Part shown: in pieces, positions 54,741-64,000 of the stretch | Position numbering within the stretch: the first letter of the stretch is position 1 | Layout of the letters: each line of letters opens with the position of its first letter | DNA from: Hesseltinella vesiculosa | Taxonomy: Eukaryota; Mucoromycota; Mucoromycetes; Mucorales; Cunninghamellaceae | Direction of reading: 5' to 3' | DNA: 64,000 bases | Assembly: GCA_002104935.1 (NCBI GenBank) | Contig: MCGT01000002.1 | Location: 62,001 to 126,000, forward strand | Made by a program: the position numbers and the translations under genes | Notes under the pieces: generated by a model | What the model was told of the DNA's origin: nothing | The model's database searches: none | The model's input: the letters and a program-made list of their open reading frames with translations, nothing else

Positions 54741-55536
54741 ATGTAAGCCTGGCATAAAATTTATTCAACAAATCCAAACTCACATCCACCCTTCCTAATT
54801 TAGAAACGGTAAGCTTATGCAAGGGCAATTTCGTTACGCCATTGGCTGCTAACTTTTTTATTTTTCCTCTAGTGTGAACCACGCCAAAGTCTGATCACAG
54901 GCAATTTTGGTCATCCACACCTCGAAACAAGCGCTGCAAGTAGTTATGACTGTGGTCGGCAGCAGAGGGGTCTCTGGTCCGTAGATCCAAGGTTTGGAGT
55001 TTGAAGGAATATGCAAGACTGCAGGTTTTCTGGCCGCTTGTGCTTATGAGATCCGTCCGAATTGAAATCACGGCCTTTCCAGATGAGACATTTCAAGCTA
55101 CAGAGCTCCGCTGCAAAAGAAAGGCACAGATTTTTTTTTTGGACGAACAAAGCTCGACCAATCAGCAGTCTTCCATTCATTGTGCCTGGCTGCTGACCCC
55201 TTTTTCAAAAATCATTACAGTGCAGCCCCAGCCGTTTAGCATTTTCGTTACCAACTGATGCCACTCTTCTTTTTAAGAAAGAGCAAAGCTTTGGTGTATA
55301 ACCTGTCAAAAGCTTGACGTCATTCATGAGATGAGCTTCGGAAATCTCTCATGAGATTGTGGCAGGACAAGGCAGCTGGAACAAAACAGACCGCAGGCGG
55401 CCAAAAAAGGAAATAGGAAAACAAAGGTTCGTTTTTGTGCATGCAAGCTTTTTTTTTATGCCTGTCCCTTTTTTTTCTTTGTCTTCTTTTCTTCTTCCAA
55501 CCACTTTTTTTTTTTATCTATTTCTCCTTTGACTCA
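54741..55536. other. intergenic; 5' region of the GBD/FH3 gene
   Basis: An 85-aa plus-strand ORF at 55001-55258 is not recognisable. A T/C-rich leader (55440-55530) precedes the ATG at 55537. Confidence 0.4.
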
Positions 55537-58309
55537 ATGTTACAAAGCAGTAGCAATGGCGGTGGCAGTGGATTCAACGGCCAGTCCTCATCTCAGCAAC
55601 AACCGCGCCTGATTAATCGGATGCAGGACTTTTTATTCCAAAAACGACATCGTGCCTTTTTGCAAGGCGACTATGACTCCGGTATGAGTGTGGATGGCAT
55701 GTCAACATCCTCTGCAATGGTCGCTTCGTCTATTGCCGGCACTACTTCGATTTACTCGGCCATGGATGAAGACACCGCCTCCCGTGTGGACTCCATGTTC
55801 TCCTCCATCCAATCTAACCAATCCAACATTCGTCCCAACCCTAACACCCCTCCTCCGGTCCGCACCGTTCACCTTGATGCTCATTCCCATCCGTCTGCTC
55901 AATCCCCGCCTCTCTACAACCCTCTGTCTTCTCCTCTCGCCCGCTCGTCTGGCTCCTCCCCACCCTTGACCGATCCTACCAGCTCGCAGACCACCGATGA
56001 TTTTGAAGAAGCATTTCAAAAGCTAGCAGTAAGTATCCTCTCCTCAAAACAAAGAACCAAGCCGCTCGTCTTATTTGCACGTCTCTTTTTCTAGCGTGAA
56101 TATGGTATCCCGGAAGAAGTGGCCAGCTCGTTTACGCTGGAGCGCAAAAAAGTGCTGTTGACCAGCCAAGCCCAGATCCAACAGCCAACAAGTAACAATG
56201 GCTTCTTCTCGTGGCGCACCTGGGGTAAAAAACAGAAGCAACGGTTTGATATTCGTCAAGGAAACATGTTTGAAGCCAGTCCCACCATGAACAACAATAA
56301 CTCCTCCGAGTCACCCATGCAACCCCAAGGCATGCCAGGCAACGGTCGCAAATGGAGGATGGGCTATTCGACCTCTGCACGGGGCCGCATGCAACGCGCC
56401 TCCATCATGACTTATCAGCATGGCAAAGGCTCCCACCGTCCCGACCGCACGATCAAAACCGGCTTCTCTCCTGAAGATTTCATCTCCCTTTTGCAGTCCT
56501 GCCATATCCGTGAACTCAATGAAAGCCAAGTCCAAGAACTGCGTGTCTGTTTGCGAAGTGTCAAAGCCAGGTAAAAAAAAAAAAAAAAGTGGGCTTGGCA
56601 AGCTGTCACAGGTTTCATTTCTTTTTCTACCCATTCTATAGTTGGACAACGGATTTCTTACGTCTGGGAGGCTATGTGGTACTGTCGGATTTGTTTCGTC
56701 AAATGAAAGAAGCACCCAAAAGGTAAGTTGCAGGTTGAGAAAGGACTTGACCTCACCTTTTTCATGCAGAGAAAAAAATGATGACAAGATTTTACAGCAT
56801 TTGGCAAAGTGTTTCAAGGCTATCATGATGCACGAGGTAAACAAGTGGCTGCTAAAAAAAGATGCAATCTCACGCGCTCTTATTTTTCTGTGGAATAGCA
56901 AGCTGGGACGGAAATTGTGCTGTCGAATCCAATTGGGCTGGAGCATATTCGCGATTTGTTGTTTGGTCCGGTCAACCAGAAACAGAAACAGCTGTACAGC
57001 CTCAGTGTGATCACACGAGCCCATTTCTTGAACATCCTCTGTACTTTGTCCAGCCTGCAATGCAACCGTCCGGCCACCGAGAGCCAAGAGGAATGGTATG
57101 TGCATGGTTATGACGTGCTGCGCCGGCTGCTTCTGGATTGCCCAGCCACGACCCTCGACCCAACCATCACCACCGGCTCACCTACCCAAGCCACGCCCAG
57201 CCCAGCCCAGCCCATGGCGCCGGCCAATGCTGGCTTTGCTGCCTCGGACGACCCGAACCAGCTGCCTTTCCGCATGACACTCAAAACCGATCCCAAGGAC
57301 GTGATGGCTTTTATTTTGCAAAACGACCCCTTTGCCACGCCCAACCAGCCTCCTGTGCCCCGCTACACAGCCTGGATGCGTGAGCTCCAGTACACTGTTG
57401 AAAAGGAAATCGAGCCCATCACCTTTTTGGCCCAGGTCCTAGACTACAAGTTTGAAAGTGCCTTTCGCCAGCTTCGCATCAAACCCCCCAGTCATCAAGA
57501 CCCAGCCTCTCAAGAAGAACCATCCCAGCCTCCTCCCGACATACCCGAGCAACAAGCGTCTAATACTGTTATGGTCGATGATGGTGTTGTTGAATACTTG
57601 GTAAAAAAAAAAAATCGCCTGGCACGCACAATTTTCATCTTTTTATTTATTTATTTATTTTGCTATTGATAGATTGCTCATTTGCGCTTGATCAACACGG
57701 TCATTGCTACCCAGCCCATCTTTTACAAAGGTATTTATGGTGACTTGGAACGTGAAATGGTGCGTACGGAAATCATGATGTCGGGCTTTGACAAGATCTC
57801 AAAGGTAAAAAAAAAAAAAAAAAAATTCAAGACTTGGGTCATTCACGGAACTGAATCTCCGCTCTTTTTTTTCGTAGGCTTTGCGTTATTGTCCTCATCC
57901 GATGTTATATGCTCTGTATTACCGTTACTTGTCACCCTTGTTGGAGCCTCAAGCAAGTTTGTCAATGGCCATTCATCACCAGGAAAACGCCCCGGCCGCT
58001 GCCCTGACCTCGGATGGCGCCTGGCCCACCCAAGATCAACGTCAGGGCCTCGACCCTGGTTATGGTGAGGGTGATGACGAAGAAGAGTATCTTTATATGG
58101 AAGATGACGGTGATGACCAATGGGAAGATGAAGATGATACGGTGGACCCGCTGGCCTATACTGACCTGATGGATGAAGACTTGGAATTCTTGATGGAGGG
58201 TGATGATGACGATGACGACGACCTTTTCGCTGGCCAGTCCAACGCCTATCGGGGTGACAGTTTTGAACAACAGCATCGCTGGAAGATGTATGAATCCACT
58301 GCTCGCTAA
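55537..58309 (+). CDS. GBD/FH3-domain protein (formin N-terminus-like, no FH2)
   Basis: Rho-type GTPase-binding armadillo protein. The N-terminus is Ser/Gln-rich with NRMQDFLFQKRHRAFLQGD. A GBD/FH3 domain follows: DFEEAFQKLAREYGIPEEVA, SPEDFISLLQSCHIRELNES, QVQELRVCLRS, WTTDFLRLGGYVVLSDLFRQ, EKNDDKILQHLAKCFKAIMM, EIVLSNPIGLEHIRDLLFG, RAHFLNILCTLSSL. Next comes RYTAWMRELQYTVEKEIEPI and a very acidic C-terminal tail (GDDEEEYLYMEDDGDD). FH1/FH2 actin-assembly parts are absent. S. pombe Rid1-like proteins have this layout. Introns near 56028-56094, 56573-56641, 56722-56769, 56837-56898, 57601-57673 and 57807-57878. A polarity role is inferred. Confidence 0.78.
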
Positions 58310-59659
58310 TGCTCCAGCCAAGATCTCTGGACATGCATTTTCCCCCCAATTTGATATGATACCTCTACTGCCACCTCGTCTCATTTGCTTCCATAGTATC
58401 CCCCTTTCTAGAATAATTAAAAAAAGTCAACCGATCCAAAAAATGCCAAACAGCGCTGGGGCGAAAAAAAAGCCCATTCCTGACGGATGGGTCAAGCATG
58501 ACATCATGGCGTTTTTTTAAGGGGCAAAGAGCAAGGGGATCTTTCACAAAAGGTCAATATCATTGGCTTGTCGGTCCATGATCCTTTCAAGGCTCCGAAT
58601 TTTAAGCATCAGATAGAGAGTGACACATGACATCAAAGGCGATCTCGAATTTTGTTTCGATGAAAGGCATGGTTGACAAGCATACTTTCCTTTTCTAATT
58701 TTCCTCAAGCAAGGGGCGGATGGGGGAACCTCAGAGTGTGTCACAAGTGATGATGTCACGCTTCTGACAGACAAAAAAAAAAAAAAAAAAAAAGACGGTC
58801 CAGGACAAAGTTCCGGCAAGGGATGAAAAGACAGCCCGTTTGTGCTCTCCTTTTCCAGCGACTGCGTCATTGCTGGCAGCAGAATAATGGAAGGATTGGC
58901 GCAAGGAGGTGAGGATAAGAGAAAGCTTGTTTGAAGCCAGTCTCAAAACATTGGGTGACACCAATTGAGCAAAGTGTCAGTGCAAAAAAGACCCACTCCC
59001 CTTGTTTGAAGAGAAAAATGTGACAAAAGTTGATGTGAACGTTCTCCTTGTGCAACCATTCCAATGAATCAAAAAAGGCTAAAAAATGGACCGCAGCTCT
59101 AAATTGAACAAAACATTGATACAAATTCGTCATGGGCTTGGTCAATGGCGGGTGTGCACATAGTAGAATAACAAAAGGTTTCCATGAAAAGAACAACAAA
59201 TGTGAAAAAAAAAAATAGTGAGAATGAGATATGAGAAAAAGAAGAGGATCTTCGTCGCTAGGTCATTTGATATGAGATTTGTCCAACCAAGAGGATGGCT
59301 GTAACTCGTCAGATGATGTTCCGTGGGCTGCCAACATAAAATACTTCCAAATAAAAAAAAAAACCAGTGCCTGGGTGGTGATTGGTCTACAAAGAGAAAC
59401 CATGTTTATGAGTAGAGGAAACGATGTGGCCTTCTCCACTCTTTTTTACTCCCTTCCAGTGTGACCTTTATAAATAAACCCTGCTTTTTTTCTTTTTTGC
59501 CTCTTTCTTCTTTTTCTCATTTTTGTTGCTACTCACCTTTTTCTGTGCATTCCCACTTTTTCTCCAAAAACGAGCTTCGGGCTTCCTCCTTTTTCTTGTC
59601 AGCCTATTCTTTATTTTTTTTTTTTTTTTTGGATCGCGTTCAAATTTTTAAAAACAGCC
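58310..59659. other. 1.3-kb stretch without a supported gene
   Basis: GBD/FH3 3' flank, an A-run at 58772-58792, and the promoter of the Gly/Tyr-rich gene. A 25-codon ORF at 58444-58521 (MPNSAGAKKKPIPDGWVKHD..) is too short to support. Confidence 0.4.
59468..59473 (+). promoter_or_regulatory. candidate TATA box of the Gly/Tyr-rich gene
   Basis: TATAAA about 190 bp before the ATG at 59660, followed by a long T/C-rich leader of the kind seen before highly expressed genes. Confidence 0.4.
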
Positions 59660-60068
59660 ATGTCCTATTATCATAACAACAGTAAGTGTAAACAAGATAT
59701 GACTGCAGACAAAGGTCTTGGGTTGACGATTTTTCGTTTTAGTGTATGGAGGGTATCCAATGGGTGGAATGTACGGAGGCTATGGCGGCTATCGCACACC
59801 TTATATGTACCGAGGAGGGATGTATCCACCTTCTATGTATTATGGCGGTGGCTATGGTAATGGTTATTACAGCAGCCCATATGGAGGAGGTTACTATGGT
59901 CACCACCATCATCGACACGGCGGTCTATTTCGAAACATGTACAACCGATTAAAATACGGCAGCTCCTATGGCGGCTACTACCCTTACTACAATGGTGGTG
60001 GCTACTGGCCATACGACGTCGATTACAGCTCAACGAAAACAATTTGGAAACGGAACCTCGGCTATTGA
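59660..60068 (+). CDS. Gly/Tyr-rich small protein
   Basis: Two exons: 59660-59683 or so (MSYYHNN) and, after an intron ending TTTTAG near 59742, a Gly/Tyr/Met/Pro-rich stretch (YGGYPMGGMYGGYGGYRTPY, GGGYGNGYYSSPYGGGYYGH) with HHHHRHGG and a short ordered-looking part GLFRNMYNRLKYG. Ends TIWKRNLGY at 60068. About 114 aa. No signal peptide. Such GYG-rich proteins may be structural or phase-separating; function unknown. It converges on the FHA gene. Confidence 0.7.
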
Positions 60069-60433
60069 TCTCCTCACCCCCGCTCTTCTTTTTTTTTTTT
60101 TGTGTGTCCTTGGTTTTTTCTCACCCATTCCCCTCTTCTTCTTTTTTTTTTTTTTGCACTTGGCTTTGCACACCCAGCCATCTTTGTACATAGTGGGTAT
60201 ATATTGCTTCATTCTTAAAATTAAACATTTTTTTTTTTTTGTGTAAAGTTGAAAAGTGATTTTTCATTCGAGTGGATAAAATGATAGCAAACAGTGCGGA
60301 ATAGGGTATCATCATCTAAAAAGAGGCTGCATCATCAGGTGAAGGGACAAAATAAAAAAGTGGGGATGGGTATAGTATAAAATAGGGTTGTGGCCAAAAC
60401 GGGAGAGGTGTTTTCTTTTTTTTTTTTTTTACT

Positions 60434-62151
60434 TCATAGCAACAGGAGATAAACCAGCGCGGAGATCACAGCCATCAAGAATCCCAGTAGCAGCTGCATC
60501 GAGCGGACCTACCATCAACAAAATGGGGGAAAAGGGGTGAGGATCTCGCCACGGGATCACCTCTTTGTTTTACCTGCAAGGCATCCACAAAACCCGCGAA
60601 AAACCCGCCTTCTTTTGGGGCGGCTTCCAGCGATCGGAGCTGTTTCTCAAGGGCAAGGCAACGTCGTTCCAAGGCAATGGAGTGCTCCCGTTCCTGGATC
60701 AGCTGCTTGTTATGCTCACACCCCTTTTGATCCATCTGCAGGCGGAGCTGGTCCAACTCATGCTGCAGGTTTGTCACCAGCTTGTTGGACGGTTGCGTGG
60801 TGGTTTTTTGTAACATGCCTTCCAATGTCTTGATCTGTTGCCGAGCTGCCGAGATGGCCTGGTTCTGGAGTCGGGTTTTTTCTTCATGTAGTTTGTTTTT
60901 TTGTTGTGCATCCTGCAGTTGTTGTTGAAGCGCAAGGCTCAGGGCATTCTAAGAAAAAAAAGCGAGGTTAGCCTATTTCCAGCCTTCGAACTCGTTCGTG
61001 TTTGTGCTTGCCGAAGTTTTCACTTGATCGACCTCTTGAGTTTTGTTAAGATCTGTCATCTTGGCCGCCATGACTTTTAATTCTTTTTCCATTTGCTGTG
61101 ATCGTTCCAGCTCCGCCTTTTGAAAAAAAAAATACGGATCAGTCTGCATGCATCGCTCCCTTTGACACGCCCCTTTTTCTTACTTCTAGCTTGGCAACAA
61201 GTAGATCCAGGTTTTTGGAGCGTTTCGATTTGCTGGTGGGCGAAGCTGGGTATTTGTTATTGACAGAATGGTAGGTGATGGTGCTCAAGGAGGAGGTGGA
61301 AGATCTCCGAGGAGGATAAGGCTGAGTAAAGATAAAAAAATAAGGGGGGGAAGACGCTTGAGCAAGGTTCTTCCACGCACACACACACACACACACACAT
61401 ACTCTGTCTCTAACACTTACGTCGATTTGGTACGAGTTATTGTAGTCAGGATTAATATTGAATTGCTGTAGTGTTGATCGATCCAATTGTTCAAGGGTGG
61501 TGTTGAATACAGCGACATAGCAAGCAACCTTTTGGTACAGCACTTTTTTTGGCAAAAGAAAAAATAAGCTGGGGCAGTTCGAAGCAAACTACCGCTGGAT
61601 CCATTCACTTACAAACATTGTTGTCTTCACTAAAGATATCGATGCCAAATTCAATATAGTCGCCAGTTTTGAGCGCAAATGGGGTGCTTTCTTCGCCTTC
61701 CTTGGACAGCCTGAGCCCATTGAGAAAGGTGCCGTTGCTGGATTTGGTGTCTCGGATAAAAACCCCTTGCTGATCACACCACACAACAGCATGGGTACGG
61801 GACAAGACTTTGGAGTCAAAATAGCCATTCAATGGCTTGGGGGCTGTCTTGGCTCCTGACTGTCGGCCAATCTTGCATTGCGTTCCTGGTCGGATTTCCA
61901 GTGTCTTGGTAGGGAACTGATTGGTTTGCGGCTGAAGAACGACGGTATAATTAGGTCCGGGTCGGTTATCGTTCAGTACCGCCGTTGTTGCATGCGTCTT
62001 GTTCATGGCATCTACTCCCATCAAACAACCATAAAAAAGGGATCGGTAAGAAGTGCATCGTTTCTTTTCTCTTGGCTTCATCGTAATGTTTACCTTTTTT
62101 ACCAAACCGATTAGTTTCTTCGACAAGCGTGTGAGACAAAGTTTCTGTCAT
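60434..62151 (-). CDS. tail-anchored FHA-domain coiled-coil protein (Far9/Far10-SLMAP type)
   Basis: Probable STRIPAK-complex subunit of the SLMAP/Far9-Far10 class at the ER or nuclear envelope. From 62151: MTETLSHTLVEETNRFGKK, then an FHA domain with CKIGRQSG, DSKVLSRTHAVVW and DTKSSNGTFLNGLRLS (conserved Arg, Ser-x-x-His and Asn-Gly phosphothreonine-binding residues). It is followed by VACYVAVFN, a Ser-rich linker (RRSSTSSLSTITYHS), long coiled coils (LERSQQMEKELKVMAAKMTD; RLQNQAISAARQQIKTLEGM) and a C-terminal membrane anchor MQLLLGFLMAVISALVYLLL ending at 60434. Six introns; one holds a (CA)n run near 61377-61400. An upstream in-frame ATG at 62166 is possible. Confidence 0.85.
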
Positions 62152-62494
62152 TACAATAAAAAACAAGGATGGCTAATAACCGGTGATTGGTATAGGATTA
62201 AAAAAATAACAAGATGGGAATAAAAATAAAAAAAAGAGGTGAAAGGCAAAGAGAAATCACACTGAAAAGCACATGACTTAAGTCGGACAAAAAAACCCCT
62301 CCCCGCCTCAAAGCCAAAGCTTGCTTTTTTTGCGTCCACTCAGTGCCAACCAAGCAATGATGATGAAGTGTTTGTGTCACAAAGTCATAAAAAAAAGGAC
62401 CAACCGTTTGCATTCACTTTTCATTTACTTCTGGCCCACACAAATATCACAACAGCCCCTTATGATACGCAAAAAAAGGAGTCGTAAGATCTGC
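62152..62494. other. intergenic between SDH end and FHA start
   Basis: AT-rich FHA promoter and dehydrogenase 3' flank; no gene. Confidence 0.4.
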
Positions 62495-63886
62495 TTAAAC
62501 AAGGTTATCACCGAGAATTTGGATCTTGATGGGGTTGTCTGTGCCATTGCGTGCATGTTCAAACGCCTTGATCGCTTCATCAAACGAATAGGTATGGGTT
62601 ATTAATGGCTTGACATCAATTAATCCTGCACCAAGCATCTTCACTGCAGGGTCGTAAATCTTGAAGGAGAAAAAAAAAAAAAAAAAAAAAAGTCAGCTGC
62701 GCCTGATTTGTTTCGTAGTCTATTTACATTTTTGTAGCGGAACACGCCTTTGACATCCACTTCACGACTATATATTTCAGCCACAGGTAGCGTTTGCACC
62801 TGAGCACCCATGCCCACCAACATCACTGTACCGCCATTGCGAGCCAGCTAAATCATCAAGGAACGGTAAGGGTATCAGACCAGTTTTTGGATCCTTTGCA
62901 GGGAGTCCCCAGCGCTTACACAAATCGAGGTTTGAACACATGTTTCCACTCCGGTGCAGTCCAGCACCACATCAAAAGGTTCTTCGGCCGTCAGGATCTG
63001 ATTGGCTGTTCGACGGGCGTATTCCATATTGGGTTCACCTTGTTCTGGTCGTTCCAGTGTATATTGCGCATCTGTATAGTAGGTTTTGGCAAAATCCAGT
63101 CGTTCAGCGTTGACATCTTAGAAAAAGATGGGATGAGTTTTCTCCAGGTTGGCTAACATGTACACTTTACCGGCTATGGCAACATAAGTGGCACCTCGGG
63201 CTTTTGCAGCTGCGGCCGTCACCAAACCAATGGGGCCAGCACCAAAGATGAACACACGATGGCCCAGCTTGACATTACCACGTTCACAAGCATACAGACC
63301 CACCGACAAAGGCTCCACCAAGGCTCCTTCTGCGAAGGACACATTGTCAGGCAATCTAAGAATGAAACGACGTTTGTGAGCTACGGCCCATTTGGATCTG
63401 TCTTTGGTTGGCATCGCTTTTTACTTGTAGCAATAATCAGCCGCATGGCGGTAATAACCACACAAGGTACCATCATAAGGAGGCGTGGCAGCGCTATATA
63501 TGAAAAGTAGGTCAGATGGTGCAAGACGGTGGAACGAAGACTTACAAAGCCATGTCAGGGCACAGATTGTAGTTACCAGTCTTACATTGGGGACACATGC
63601 GGCAAGGCACGCCCGGTTCCATGGTGACACGGTCGCCTACCTTGACATGGGTAACGCCAGGGCCAACAGCCGCAATGATGCCTGCCGATTCGTGGCCAAT
63701 AATCATGGGCTTCTTCAGGATAAAAGAACCAATCCCGCCATGGAGCCAGTAGTGGACATCGCTTCCACAGATGCCAGTGCATTGCACATTGACCAATACC
63801 TCTATGAACAAGGAGACATGAGATGCTTTCATAGCCTATTTTTTTAACTTACCACCAGGACCAGCTTCGGGTACAGTACGGTCTTC
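62495..63886 (-). CDS. zinc-dependent sorbitol/xylitol dehydrogenase (5' end not in window)
   Basis: Polyol dehydrogenase of the MDR family oxidising sorbitol or xylitol to the ketose with NAD+. Visible exons begin with [18 protein letters not shown] and show the catalytic zinc Cys in [14 protein letters not shown], His-Glu in IIGHESAG, the structural four-Cys loop [16 protein letters not shown], the substrate Glu in ALVEPLSVG, and the Rossmann motif [13 protein letters not shown]-terminal parts are [23 protein letters not shown] and [12 protein letters not shown], stop 62495. Introns near 63837-63852, 63496-63545, 63357-63430, 63118-63170, 62850-62920 and 62661-62725. An acceptor at 63887 shows that an upstream exon exists at or beyond the edge. 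Xylitol versus sorbitol preference is unknown. Confidence 0.85.
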
Positions 63887-64000
63887 CTGGAGAAAAACAA
63901 AATAGAGGAGGTGAATGGGCAAGTTGGGTTCAAAAATACATTTTGCAACTGGGTGGATTAACAAACAAACAAAACACGCGTTCCAGGTAATTTTTTGTTA

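Noticed and set aside
58444..58521. 25-codon ORF MPNSAGAKKKPIPDGWVKHD..
   Set aside because: Too short and without supporting context; recorded only.

Overview
The window is nuclear DNA of a filamentous fungus, most likely an early-diverging Mucoromycota/Mucorales-type genome. The evidence is compact genes split by many short introns (about 45-90 bp, GT-AG, often with long T-runs), a White-collar-2-type GATA/PAS regulator, a fungal Furry/Tao3 protein, a Ty3/Gypsy element and remnants of TnpB/Fanzor-like DNA. The species cannot be named from the sequence. All exon joins are my own reading of splice signals and frames; no alignment was run.

Left part (1-15.4 kb): a long minus-strand Fry/TAO3/Mor2 morphogenesis gene running off the left edge; an HD-domain 5'-nucleotidase (HDDC2 type); RLI1/ABCE1 (ribosome recycling); a BSD2/NDFIP ubiquitin-ligase adaptor; an atypical dual-specificity phosphatase (Siw14 type); a decayed coding stretch; and an intronless MDR dehydrogenase. 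At 16.0-20.6 kb sits a minus-strand Ty3/Gypsy element with unusually short 80-bp LTRs and a frameshifted pol, next to older decayed coding fragments.

Middle (21.6-46.7 kb): a dense housekeeping block. It holds a JmjC/PHD histone demethylase, ribosomal protein P1, a 57-aa CxxC ORF, a ZNF277-like zinc-finger protein, a secreted GlcG/HbpS protein, a Pep12-type syntaxin, a GCR1_C-domain protein, RPF1, BET2 (Rab GGTase beta), a LARP7/Pof8-like RNA-binding protein, peroxisomal 2-hydroxyacyl-CoA lyase, a Pcl/Pho80-type cyclin, a WC-2-type photoreceptor-complex factor, a CENP-M-like kinetochore protein, a SNF2/STH1-type remodeller without a bromodomain, and a PPxY protein.

Accessory island (46.8-55.5 kb): gene-poor and repeat-rich. 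It contains a strong hairpin, a 203-bp tandem duplication carrying a 16-bp minisatellite, a pair of about 250-bp direct repeats 3.2 kb apart, a 43/54-bp palindrome-bearing satellite directly upstream of a PD-(D/E)XK-like nuclease gene, a LINE-like fragment, copies of a dispersed repeat also present at 6.9 and 15.8 kb, and a degenerate recombinase-like plus TnpB/Fanzor zinc-ribbon pair. This is the most likely place for something undescribed.

Right part (55.5-64 kb): a GBD/FH3 (formin N-terminus-like) protein without FH2, a Gly/Tyr-rich small protein, a tail-anchored FHA coiled-coil protein (Far9/10-SLMAP type), and a zinc sorbitol/xylitol dehydrogenase cut by the right edge.
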